From Candidatus Eiseniibacteriota bacterium (lineage in GTDB: Bacteria > JAFGKV01), in the NCBI GenBank assembly GCA_025453925.1, contig JALOPK010000048.1, forward strand, positions 1 through 14,277: a stretch of 14,277 bases of DNA. Direction: 5' to 3'. Below the pieces are notes generated by a model. It had not been told where the DNA came from and did not search any database. It saw nothing but the letters and a program-made list of their open reading frames with translations. The position numbers and the translations under genes were made by a program. Every line of letters begins with the position of its first letter. Within the stretch, counting starts at the first letter, position 1. This document shows positions 6,979-14,234 of this stretch, in pieces.

Positions 6979-9224
6979 GTTCGCCGCCTCCCCCGTGGCC
7001 GTGGACTGATCCCTACGTGGCGGATCTGTCGCTACCGGGCATGGTGTTCGCTGCAATGGCCCGTTCCACCCACGCTCACGCCGCGCTGCGCTCGATCGAT
7101 CTTGCGCCGGCGCTCGCCACGCCGGGCGTGCTTGCCGCGGTGGACGGCCGGGCCTTCCCTCTGATGGGAGGCGTCATTCACTCATCCCGGGATGAGCCGG
7201 TCCTCGCCGTTGACAGGGTCCGCTATGTCGGTGAACCCTTGGCGGCCGTCGCGGCGGTCTCTCCCGAGGCGGCAAAGGCGGGGGCGGCCAGCGTGGCGGC
7301 CGCGTTCGATCCTCTGCCGCCGGTGCTCACCATGAGGTCTGTCGGACTTGATGTTCCTCTCCACGAGGAGCACCCCGACAATGTGCTCCGGGATGTGGCG
7401 TTGGAGTTCGGCCCGGTCGATGAGAGTTTCGCCAGTGCCCGGGCTGTGTTCGCCGGCACCTACCACTACGGGGCGAGCACGCATGCGGCGCTGGAGCCCC
7501 ACGGCGTCGTGGCATGGTGGCGGCCTGAGGGTCGTCTCTGGGTGTGGACGTCCACGCAGTGTCCCCACCTGGTGCAACACGGGGTCGCGCGGCTGATGGG
7601 GCTCGAACCCTCTGCGGTGCGGGTCATCACCCCACGGGTCGGAGGCGGGTTCGGCGGGAAGAGTGAGGTATTCAGTCACGAGGTCGTGGCAGCCCGGCTC
7701 TCCATGCTGTTGGGTCGCCCCGTGCGCTTGATCCTCTCCCGGGAGGAGGTCTTCTATACCCATCGAGGACGCCACGAAGCCCTCATCGACCTGCGGCTCG
7801 CGGTCGGTGCGCACGATGAGATTCTCGGCCTCGATGCGGACATCATCCTCAACGGAGGCGCCTACGCGGGCATGGGCCTGGTGACCACGTACTACGCGGG
7901 CCAATTCCTGGGGATTCCCTATCGAGTCGGAGCGTTCAGATTTCGCAGCCGGCGCGTGTTCACCAACGCTCCTCCGGCCGGCCCCAAGCGGGGGCATGGA
8001 TCGGTGCAGATCAGGTTCGCCGTAGAGCGGCTGTTGGATCGGGCCGCCCTGAGTCTCGGGCTCAATCCTCTGGCCTGGCGCATGTCGCTGGCGCTGAAGT
8101 CGGACGAGACCACCCTGAACGGCCTGAAGATTGGATCCTCCGGTTTCACGCGATGCCTGGAGGAGATCGCCCGCATGACGGCTCCTCTACAATGCGGCGA
8201 GGGCGAGGCAATCGGGGTCGCGGGATCCGCCTACATCTCCGGAGCGGCTTTCCCGATCATCCCCAACCGCCTGCCCCATTCGCAGGCGATTCTGCGGGCG
8301 GATCGCTCGGGGCTCTTCGTGCTCACGGTGGGCGTCGCGGAGATCGGGCAGGGCGCGCTGGAGACCCTCCGAACGCTTGTTGCACAGACCCTGGGCCAGC
8401 CCACCGATCGCGTGCTCGCGGTTGCGGGCGACACCGACGCCTGCCCGGTGGACCTTGGATCGTATTCCAGCCGGGTCACCCTCATGGCGGGCAACGCTGT
8501 GATTGCCGCCGCCGCCGCGGTAAGGAGGCAGCTTCTCGAAGCCGCCGGAGATCGGCTCGCAGTCGCACCGGAGAGCCTGGATCTGGTGCCCAACCGGGTG
8601 GTGGTGCGCGAGGATCCCGGCGGCAAAGGCATGAGCCTGACCCGGGCCATCGCCCGGGCGGAGGAGCGCATTGGCACCGTGATCGGCAGCGGCAGCTATG
8701 CCCCGGCGGTGGAACCAGGGCCCTACCCTGGAGGCGCCTTGGGGCCTTCACCCGCCTTTAGTTTCACGGCGGCGGCAGCGAAGGTCCGCTTCGACCCGGA
8801 TCTGGGCGCCGTGGAGGTGACGGACATCTGGATTGCCCATGACTGCGGCCGAGCAGTCAATCTCGCCCGAGTCAACGCCCAGCTTCACGGCTGCGCCCTC
8901 ATGGGGTTGGGTGAGGCCCTGATGGAGCAGGCGGGGCTCCATCGAGGAATCATGGATCCCGTGGGCATGCTGGACTACGGTGTGCCCACCGCACGGGACC
9001 TTCCCCGCATTCATGCCGTGGTAGTCAGTGCCGCAGATCCGGCAGGGCCCTTGGGTGCCAAGGAGGCGGGCGAGGGTCCCCTGCTGCCCGTTGTGCCGGC
9101 CATCGCCAATGCCGTCGCGCGGGCTGCGGGGCTGGACATCTGCGCGATTCCGCTGAGTTCCGAAGACCTCGTGCGGCCGTCAGCGCGCGAAACACCGCTT
9201 TCCGGGGAGGCGGCACTCCGTTGA
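6975..9224 (+). CDS. Molybdopterin-binding large subunit of a 4-hydroxybenzoyl-CoA-reductase-like hydroxylase
   Basis: This is the catalytic subunit of the xanthine dehydrogenase superfamily, 749 residues. Motifs in order: YVGEPLAAV near residue 85; STHAALEPHGVVAWW; GGGFGGK (223-229), a Mo-cofactor loop; a Gly-Pro-Lys-Arg-Gly-His-Gly loop (336-342), the position of the active-site loop that in CO dehydrogenase reads AYRCSFR; IGQG (457-460); and GAKEAGEGP ending in Glu700, the likely catalytic base. The loop lacks the selenium-copper cysteine of CO dehydrogenase, so that function is excluded. GAKEAGEG and the C-terminal IPLSSEDL resemble the 4-hydroxybenzoyl-CoA reductase alpha subunit, and the associated FAD subunit agrees with this. 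The true substrate is not readable; another aromatic or N-heterocyclic compound is possible. ATG 6975 overlaps the previous stop as ATGA; a GTG at 6924 would only add a segment read out of frame in the upstream gene. Confidence 0.92.
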   Translation: MSSPPPPWPWTDPYVADLSLPGMVFAAMARSTHAHAALRSIDLAPALATPGVLAAVDGRAFPLMGGVIHSSRDEPVLAVDRVRYVGEPLAAVAAVSPEAAKAGAASVAAAFDPLPPVLTMRSVGLDVPLHEEHPDNVLRDVALEFGPVDESFASARAVFAGTYHYGASTHAALEPHGVVAWWRPEGRLWVWTSTQCPHLVQHGVARLMGLEPSAVRVITPRVGGGFGGKSEVFSHEVVAARLSMLLGRPVRLILSREEVFYTHRGRHEALIDLRLAVGAHDEILGLDADIILNGGAYAGMGLVTTYYAGQFLGIPYRVGAFRFRSRRVFTNAPPAGPKRGHGSVQIRFAVERLLDRAALSLGLNPLAWRMSLALKSDETTLNGLKIGSSGFTRCLEEIARMTAPLQCGEGEAIGVAGSAYISGAAFPIIPNRLPHSQAILRADRSGLFVLTVGVAEIGQGALETLRTLVAQTLGQPTDRVLAVAGDTDACPVDLGSYSSRVTLMAGNAVIAAAAAVRRQLLEAAGDRLAVAPESLDLVPNRVVVREDPGGKGMSLTRAIARAEERIGTVIGSGSYAPAVEPGPYPGGALGPSPAFSFTAAAAKVRFDPDLGAVEVTDIWIAHDCGRAVNLARVNAQLHGCALMGLGEALMEQAGLHRGIMDPVGMLDYGVPTARDLPRIHAVVVSAADPAGPLGAKEAGEGPLLPVVPAIANAVARAAGLDICAIPLSSEDLVRPSARETPLSGEAALR

Positions 9225-10126
9225 GCATCTGCGACGTCAGGACCGCCCGCTCCCTTGAGGAAGCCCTCGTCCTGACGGCTGAGGGGTGGCTTCCGCTGGC
9301 GGGAGGCACCGATCTGGTTCCCCGCATGAAACACGGCCTCCTGACCGGAGCCAGAGTGGTGATCGTCCGCGGCCTCAAAGAACTGCACGGCGTGCACACG
9401 ACCGACACGGGTCTCGTGGTGGGCGCCTGCACCACCATCGCGGATCTCTGCCGGTCGTCAGCCTGTCCGCCGTGGCTGGGAGGGGCGTGCGCGCAGATTG
9501 CCGGTCCCCGGGTGAGGGAACTGGCCACCGTCGGCGGCGCCCTGCTTCAGGAGCGGCGCTGCCGGTACTACAACCGGCCAGTCCTTTGGCGCACGGCCTC
9601 CGGCGCCTGCCTCCGCACCGGAGGCGACCGGTGCCTGGCCGGTGGCGACCGATGCTGCGCCACGCAGCGTTCCCTGCTCAGCACGGTTCTGGTGGCGGTC
9701 TCCGCCTCGGTGGTGATCTCCCGTGGCGCGGAGGAACGAAGCGTGCTGCTCGAGGATTTGTACGGGCCGGAAGCCGGCGCGTGGCGCGCGGGCGGCATCA
9801 TTCGCAGCGTTTCCATCTCTCGGATGGCGGAGGCTGAGGGGAAGGTCGCCGTGGAATGGATTCGCCGCCGGGCAAGCATCGACTATCACGATCTGGTGGT
9901 GGCGGGGGCGTCGCGGGCAGGCAGCCCCCACGAGGTTTCGGTCACGGTCGGCGCGGCGGTCCCCTATCCCCGGCGGATCGTGCTTCCCTCCCCCGCTCCC
10001 GGGGGGGCCATCCGGTCGGCGGCAACTCTGATCCCCTCGGCGCAGTCGGGCAGGCTCAGCCCGGCATACCTGCGCCATGCCGCCGTGGTGCTGGCAGGGC
10101 GCGTGATTGCGAGGGTCGCCCCATGA
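9221..10126 (+). CDS. FAD-binding medium subunit with a [4Fe-4S]-type cysteine insert (HcrB-like)
   Basis: This 301-residue subunit binds FAD and exchanges electrons with the iron-sulfur subunit. The FAD pyrophosphate loop LAGGTDLVP lies at 26-34, and the second FAD motif ATVGGALLQ at 102-110. It is followed by RRCRYYNRPVLW, which begins an insert with Cys114, Cys130, Cys138 and Cys145/146. Ordinary CoxM/XdhB subunits lack this insert. The beta subunit of 4-hydroxybenzoyl-CoA reductase has it, binds an extra [4Fe-4S] cluster there, and shares the RCxYYxxxxxW start. The start is TTG 9221, overlapping the previous stop as TTGA, with GGGGAGG 10 nt upstream. The protein is somewhat shorter than HcrB, mainly at the C terminus. 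The call of FAD subunit is firm; the cluster is inferred from the cysteines. Confidence 0.93.
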   Translation: MSICDVRTARSLEEALVLTAEGWLPLAGGTDLVPRMKHGLLTGARVVIVRGLKELHGVHTTDTGLVVGACTTIADLCRSSACPPWLGGACAQIAGPRVRELATVGGALLQERRCRYYNRPVLWRTASGACLRTGGDRCLAGGDRCCATQRSLLSTVLVAVSASVVISRGAEERSVLLEDLYGPEAGAWRAGGIIRSVSISRMAEAEGKVAVEWIRRRASIDYHDLVVAGASRAGSPHEVSVTVGAAVPYPRRIVLPSPAPGGAIRSAATLIPSAQSGRLSPAYLRHAAVVLAGRVIARVAP

Positions 10127-10707
10127 GGATCTCCGCCGTGATCCTGGCGGCCGGCGCATCCTCCCGAATGGGAAGCCCCAAGGCGCTGATGATCCGGCAT
10201 GACCTCACGTTGCTCGAGGAGACCATCGCGCCGTTCGCGGCGGTGGGCGCCCGGCTGATGGTGGTAACGGGGTTCCACGCGAAGCGTGTGGAGCCCGCGT
10301 CGCGGGTGCTGGGAGCAACGGTGATCCGCAATGTCGCGCCCCATCGGGGCATGGCGAGTTCCGTGCGCACGGGACTGAGAAACGCGGGCGAGGATGACCT
10401 GGTGTTTGTCCATCCGGTTGACTGTCCTGGCGTACGGCCGGAGACTCTCCGGATGCTCGTGGGGGCCCTGCAGGCATTCGACGGCGCGCATGCCGCCACA
10501 CCTCTCTTTCGAGGACGCGGCGGCCATCCGGTGATCCTCGACCGGACCGCCCGGGCCGTGATGTTGGGGACCAAGCACCACTTCACCCTTCGAGACCTTC
10601 TCGCCCGACTCGGGCCCGCGGTAATCCGCGTGGAGACCGGAGACCCTGCCGTGCTTCGGGATATCGACACCCGCGAGGATGCGGCGGCCTGGCTCGCGGA
10701 ATCCTGA
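10123..10707 (+). CDS. mocA: MocA-like molybdenum cofactor cytidylyltransferase
   Basis: This is a 194-residue nucleotidyltransferase of the COG2068 type. LAAGASSRMGSPKAL (8-22) is the nucleotide-binding signature. VHPVDCPGV supplies the metal-binding Asp, and GRGGHPVIL follows the family pattern. MocA adds CMP to molybdopterin, giving the Mo-molybdopterin cytosine dinucleotide used by xanthine-dehydrogenase-family enzymes. Its place directly behind the three hydroxylase subunits, overlapping by ATGA, makes it the likely cofactor-maturation enzyme of that complex. MobA (GMP transfer) is less likely because MobA serves the DMSO-reductase family and starts with LAGG. A longer in-frame upstream start exists but would read across the FAD subunit gene and lacks conserved sequence. 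I see no XdhC-type chaperone gene nearby. Confidence 0.87.
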   Translation: MRISAVILAAGASSRMGSPKALMIRHDLTLLEETIAPFAAVGARLMVVTGFHAKRVEPASRVLGATVIRNVAPHRGMASSVRTGLRNAGEDDLVFVHPVDCPGVRPETLRMLVGALQAFDGAHAATPLFRGRGGHPVILDRTARAVMLGTKHHFTLRDLLARLGPAVIRVETGDPAVLRDIDTREDAAAWLAES

Positions 10708-10719
10708 TTCTCTCGTCCC

Positions 10720-12156
10720 GTGCACGTCCTTTCCGCAACCGCCCTGGCGCGGTCCTATGACCTGCAGTGTCCCCGGCATATCGTGTGGATGACGGATGAG
10801 ATCGAACGACCGAGAGTCCGCTGGGAGGAAACCCCGGCGGGGAGAGTTCTTGCCGAGCTGGGCCAGGAACACGAGCGTCAGGTGGTGGCGCGGCTGGTCC
10901 CCGCTGAACAGCTAGCGACGCCGCAGTATCCGCCCGGCGATCTTGACGCGGGAGCCGCGGCGACCGCCGAACTCGTACGGGCCCGCGCCCCGTTCATCTC
11001 CCAGGGGGTCCTGAAAGGCGAGGTGGCGCCTGGCGTGGCGGTACGGGGGCTCGCCGACCTTCTGGAGCGACGCGATGACGTGTATCGGGTCATCGAGATC
11101 AAGGCCTCGCGGCGGCTCAAGACCTCTCAGGTGCTCCAGGCCGCCGCCTATACCGAACTCCTGAGCCGGCTGGCCGGCGTCGCCGATCCCGTCATGGTGG
11201 ACGGGATGTACCGGCAGTACGTGCCGCCGTACGACGCGGCCCGCGGCATTCTCCTCGAACTGGTGACCCTGTCGATTCCTCGCTGGCTCCGCGCCGGCAG
11301 CGATGCCTTCCACCGCACGCCGCGCTGCGCGGGGTGTCCTTTCGACCCGCTCTGCCGCGAGGACGCCCGTAGTCGTCTCCACCTCAGCGCGGTGCCCGGC
11401 TGCACGCCCGCGCTGGCGACACGCCTGGCGGCCATTGGCGTGCATGACATCCCGGGGTTGCTCACTCTCGGTCAGGTGGATCTTCATCAGGTGGCCATCG
11501 ACGGTCACCTGCTCCAGCGGCTCAAGGGCCAGGCCCTGGCATGCGTTGATGGGAGGATCGTGCCGACAGGCGATGCGGCGGCCCCGCCGGCGGCCCCGGT
11601 GGAGTTGTTCCTCGAGGTCGAACCCGATCCGACGGCCCGGCTCCCCTGCCGTCTCGGGCTGCTCAAACGGGACAGAACAAAGGGCCTCTCGGCGTACCGG
11701 AGCCTGGTCATGCCCACCGATCCTGCCGAGGCTGCCCGGAAGGTTCGAAGCTTTCTCGAGCTGGCGGTTCACCAGGCGACCAAGGCCGCAAGGGACGGTG
11801 TCGCTTGGACCTTCCTGTACTACGGATCCGGCACGATCGAGGCCTGGGCGGATCTGGTGACCTGGATGGGATGGGGCGACGAACTGCTGGAGGAGATGCT
11901 GCTGCATGCCACCGACATCCTGGCGGTAGTTCGAAGGGGTTGGCATGTGCCGGTGGAGGGGTACACCCTGGCTCAAGTACTGGGAGCGACGGGCTGCGCG
12001 CCCGTGCCCGGCGACACGCCCGGCTTCGCCATGCACGTGTCCTGGCGGCGGAATCGAGACGAAGCCCTGATACGCGCGTTGCACGAGCACGGCGAGGCCA
12101 CGGCCAGAGCGCTGATGGAACTGTGGGACTGGGTGGAGAGTGCCCGTGCGGGATGA
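10720..12156 (+). CDS. RecB-family Fe-S nuclease, TM0106-like, with HhH and decayed RNase-H-like domain
   Basis: The 478-residue protein has PD-(D/E)XK nuclease motifs of the RecB family: GxxxH with His51, Asp113 in GLADLL, EIK at 126-128, and QAAAY (140-144). Four cysteines surround this domain: Cys17 in LQCPRHIVW near the N terminus and Cys203, Cys206 and Cys212 in CAGCPFDPLC. This is the arrangement that binds a [4Fe-4S] cluster in Cas4, AddB and Dna2. Residues about 221-250 look like a helix-hairpin-helix DNA-binding element (VPGCTPALATRLAAIGV). Residues about 290-460 resemble the YprB-type RNase-H-like domain (LFLEVEPDP, then VEGYTLAQVLGATG), but the usual first catalytic DxE reads EVE. 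It probably cleaves single-stranded or flapped DNA together with the helicase encoded next. GTG 10720 lies 12 nt after mocA, with no good Shine-Dalgarno sequence. It is not a CRISPR Cas4: no cas gene or array is present. Confidence 0.87.
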   Translation: MHVLSATALARSYDLQCPRHIVWMTDEIERPRVRWEETPAGRVLAELGQEHERQVVARLVPAEQLATPQYPPGDLDAGAAATAELVRARAPFISQGVLKGEVAPGVAVRGLADLLERRDDVYRVIEIKASRRLKTSQVLQAAAYTELLSRLAGVADPVMVDGMYRQYVPPYDAARGILLELVTLSIPRWLRAGSDAFHRTPRCAGCPFDPLCREDARSRLHLSAVPGCTPALATRLAAIGVHDIPGLLTLGQVDLHQVAIDGHLLQRLKGQALACVDGRIVPTGDAAAPPAAPVELFLEVEPDPTARLPCRLGLLKRDRTKGLSAYRSLVMPTDPAEAARKVRSFLELAVHQATKAARDGVAWTFLYYGSGTIEAWADLVTWMGWGDELLEEMLLHATDILAVVRRGWHVPVEGYTLAQVLGATGCAPVPGDTPGFAMHVSWRRNRDEALIRALHEHGEATARALMELWDWVESARAG

Positions 12157-13930
12157 CCGACCCTTGACCTCCGACGACATCGAGGAACGGCTCGTTCGTT
12201 TTCTGCTCACCGAGCATCGAACCTCCCGACGATCCACGTTGCTGCTCCATGAGCTGCCCGTAGAAGAGCGGGTGGCGAGGGGCATGTGCCTGACTGACCT
12301 GGTCCCGTTGGATACCCACGGCTCGACCCTGCGGTTCAGGTTCCCCCCTCAGCCGTGCAAACTGCGCGACGGCGACTGGATGGTGCTCGGCCGTGGCAGG
12401 CCGGTCGGCCCGGAGATCGGTGCCGGCGTTCAGGTGGTGGTGGAGCGAGTCGACCCGCTCTCGCGAACACTGACTCTGGAGGCACTTGATCGCGGTGAGC
12501 ATGAGCTGGTGGACGGGGTGTGGACACTGGACTATGTCTCCTCCGACACGACGACCCCACGGCTCGCCGCCGCCGTGCGCGATGCGTTCCGAAGCCGTCC
12601 GGCGGTTGGAGCTCTTCTCCTGGGGCAGACGGAGGGAGGGGAAGCCCCGCGGGGAACTCTTCCCGGAGGGCTGGATCCGTCGCAAGCGCGGGCCGCGCGG
12701 GAGGCGTTGTCCGGCAGGCTGACGCTCATCCATGGACCGCCGGGCACCGGCAAGACCAAGGTCGTCGCCTCCGTGGTGGACATCCTTGCGGCCCGGGGTA
12801 GAGCCGTCTTGGTGACCGCGTTCACCCACCGCGCCATCGACAATGTTCTCCACGCGCTGATCGCGGCCAACCCCGAGGCAGGCGTGCTGAAGTTGGGCCG
12901 CCGATCTCCGGATCTGAACCCGGCCATTCCGTGCGCCCCCCCCAACCGGCTGGGGTTCTCCCGGCGTGTGTCTGTGGTCGGCGCCACCGTGTACGCGCTC
13001 GCCCGCCTCCCCCGAGAAAGGACCTTCGACGCCGTAGTCATAGACGAAGCGGGCCAGCTTCCGCTGGCCCATGCCGCCGTGGCACTGGCCAGAAGTAGAG
13101 AAGCGTGCATCCTCGCGGGAGATCATCGCCAGCTTCCGCCGGTGCTGAGCGCCACGCATACCGATGCCGCCGCGTCGTCGTCGGTCTTCGCCCGTCTCGT
13201 CTCCCTGTACCCCGGCCGGACCTTCTTGCTGGATACCAGCTACCGGCTGCCGCCGGGACTCTGCAGCTTCCCTTCGGGGGCATTCTACGAGGGCATGCTC
13301 ACCAGCCACCATGCCACCGACCCTGGTCTTGGTCCCCTTCCTCCCGCGCTCCATCATCCCGAACTGCAGCCACTGTGGGACGTGGCCGGTCCGCTGCGGG
13401 CGGTATGGGTAGACCACCGGGGGTATGGCGGGTTCAGCCCGCCCGAGGCAGAAGCGGTGGCCCGGCTCGTCACGGCGTTGGTGCGGGATCGAGGCATCCT
13501 TCCGGAAGAGATCGCCGTGGTGGCGCCTCACCGCGCGCAGGTACGGGAGATCACCGACAGGCTATGGCGGCGGCTCGGTCCGGACACCGCTGCCTCAATC
13601 GTGGTGGATACGGTGGAGCGCATGCAAGGACAGGAGCGGGACGTGATCGTGCTCTCGCTCACCGTCTCGGATCCATGGTTCATGGCCGACGAGATTGATT
13701 TCATCCTCAGTCCCAACCGTCTCAACGTGTCTATCACTCGGGCGCGCAGACTCCTGGTGGTCGTCGGCAGCCGTGAATTCTTCAGGATCTACCCCTCTTC
13801 ACCCGAGCATCTGGAGGCCGCCTGGCTGTTCAGAAAGCTGGAGGAAGTCTTGATCCCCGTGGGCGTCGACCTGACCGCCGAGGCCCACGGCTGGGTGGGG
13901 TTGCCGCCGCCGAAAGAGCCTGGCGGATGA
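12146..13930 (+). CDS. UPF1/DNA2-like superfamily 1B helicase
   Basis: This 594-residue helicase shows the full SF1 motif set. Walker A GPPGTGKT is at 197-204, with AFTHRAIDNVL as motif Ia. VVIDEAGQ contains the Walker B pair Asp300/Glu301, and GDHRQLPP is at 325-332. Next come DTSYRLPPGLCSFPSGAFYEG, the UPF1-family motif, then QGQE (494-497) and NVSITRAR (527-534) with the arginine finger. Residues about 40-120 form a beta-rich region like the 1B barrel of UPF1 and Dna2 helicases, which move 5' to 3' on single strands. The gene overlaps the nuclease gene, so the two are probably made together and act as one nuclease-helicase. I prefer GTG 12146 because GGAGA lies 6 nt upstream; GTG 12140, two codons earlier, is also in frame. 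Confidence 0.92.
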   Translation: MRDDRPLTSDDIEERLVRFLLTEHRTSRRSTLLLHELPVEERVARGMCLTDLVPLDTHGSTLRFRFPPQPCKLRDGDWMVLGRGRPVGPEIGAGVQVVVERVDPLSRTLTLEALDRGEHELVDGVWTLDYVSSDTTTPRLAAAVRDAFRSRPAVGALLLGQTEGGEAPRGTLPGGLDPSQARAAREALSGRLTLIHGPPGTGKTKVVASVVDILAARGRAVLVTAFTHRAIDNVLHALIAANPEAGVLKLGRRSPDLNPAIPCAPPNRLGFSRRVSVVGATVYALARLPRERTFDAVVIDEAGQLPLAHAAVALARSREACILAGDHRQLPPVLSATHTDAAASSSVFARLVSLYPGRTFLLDTSYRLPPGLCSFPSGAFYEGMLTSHHATDPGLGPLPPALHHPELQPLWDVAGPLRAVWVDHRGYGGFSPPEAEAVARLVTALVRDRGILPEEIAVVAPHRAQVREITDRLWRRLGPDTAASIVVDTVERMQGQERDVIVLSLTVSDPWFMADEIDFILSPNRLNVSITRARRLLVVVGSREFFRIYPSSPEHLEAAWLFRKLEEVLIPVGVDLTAEAHGWVGLPPPKEPGG

Positions 13931-13942
13931 GTCATCGCTGCT

Positions 13943-13970
13943 TTGCGAGGAGGCCTGAGCGAACTATCAT
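13943..13970 (+). promoter_or_regulatory. Promoter-like element reading rightwards
   Basis: TTGCGA (13943-13948, four of six -35 matches) and TATCAT (13965-13970, five of six -10 matches) are separated by 16 nt. The stretch after it is markedly A+T-rich compared with the rest of the window. The predicted start of transcription falls inside the tandem palindrome that follows. No gene is visible downstream within the window. Confidence 0.4.
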
Positions 13971-14005
13971 ATAGGACATGTCCAATATAGGACACGTCCC
14001 ATATG
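13971..14005. repeat. Tandem palindrome, operator-like (two 16-bp units)
   Basis: Two direct repeats of a unit reading TATAGGACAYGTCC follow each other with a 16-bp period. Each contains a palindrome: GGACATGTCC (13974-13983) is perfect and GGACACGTCC (13990-13999) has a single central mismatch. They sit directly after a promoter-like -10. Two palindromes about 1.5 helical turns apart next to a promoter look like a binding site for a dimeric repressor or activator. I do not recognise the regulator. Confidence 0.55.
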
Positions 14006-14210
14006 TATGACCGAAGTGCATGCGGCGACGCCATGAGGCCCCCTCCTCGTGGCCCTCGTTGTGTGTACCAAACACCTCGATCGCACTCCCCGATCTCCGG
14101 CTGAAATCGAGCAGTGGCGATTGCCGGCATCTCGAAGGGGCCGATTCGGACCGGCCGTTGACGGTCATCCCGAACGGTCCACTTTCCATCCTCGTGGCAC
14201 CCGCCTCCCC

Positions 14211-14234
14211 GTCATTCCCGCGGAGGCGGGCATC
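14211..14234. repeat. Short REP-like intergenic palindrome
   Basis: The stem CCCGC (14217-14221) and GCGGG (14226-14230) encloses the loop GGAG and is flanked by GTCATT and CATCC. The overall form GTCATTCCCGC...GCGGGxATCC is the pattern of widely dispersed intergenic palindromes found in many GC-rich bacteria. Only one copy is seen in this window, so the repeat nature is inferred from resemblance. Confidence 0.4.

Noticed and set aside
6975-9224. Aerobic CO dehydrogenase large subunit (CoxL)
   Set aside because: The AYRCSFR active-site loop with its copper-binding cysteine is absent; the loop reads GPKRGHG.
10720-12156. CRISPR-associated Cas4
   Set aside because: Four cysteines and a RecB fold are shared, but the protein is more than twice Cas4 length with HhH and RNase-H-like regions, and no cas genes or repeat-spacer array occur.
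11708-13531. 607-residue open frame on the minus strand across the nuclease and helicase genes
   Set aside because: It is antisense to two well-supported genes. Composition is typical of GC-rich shadow frames and no domain is visible.
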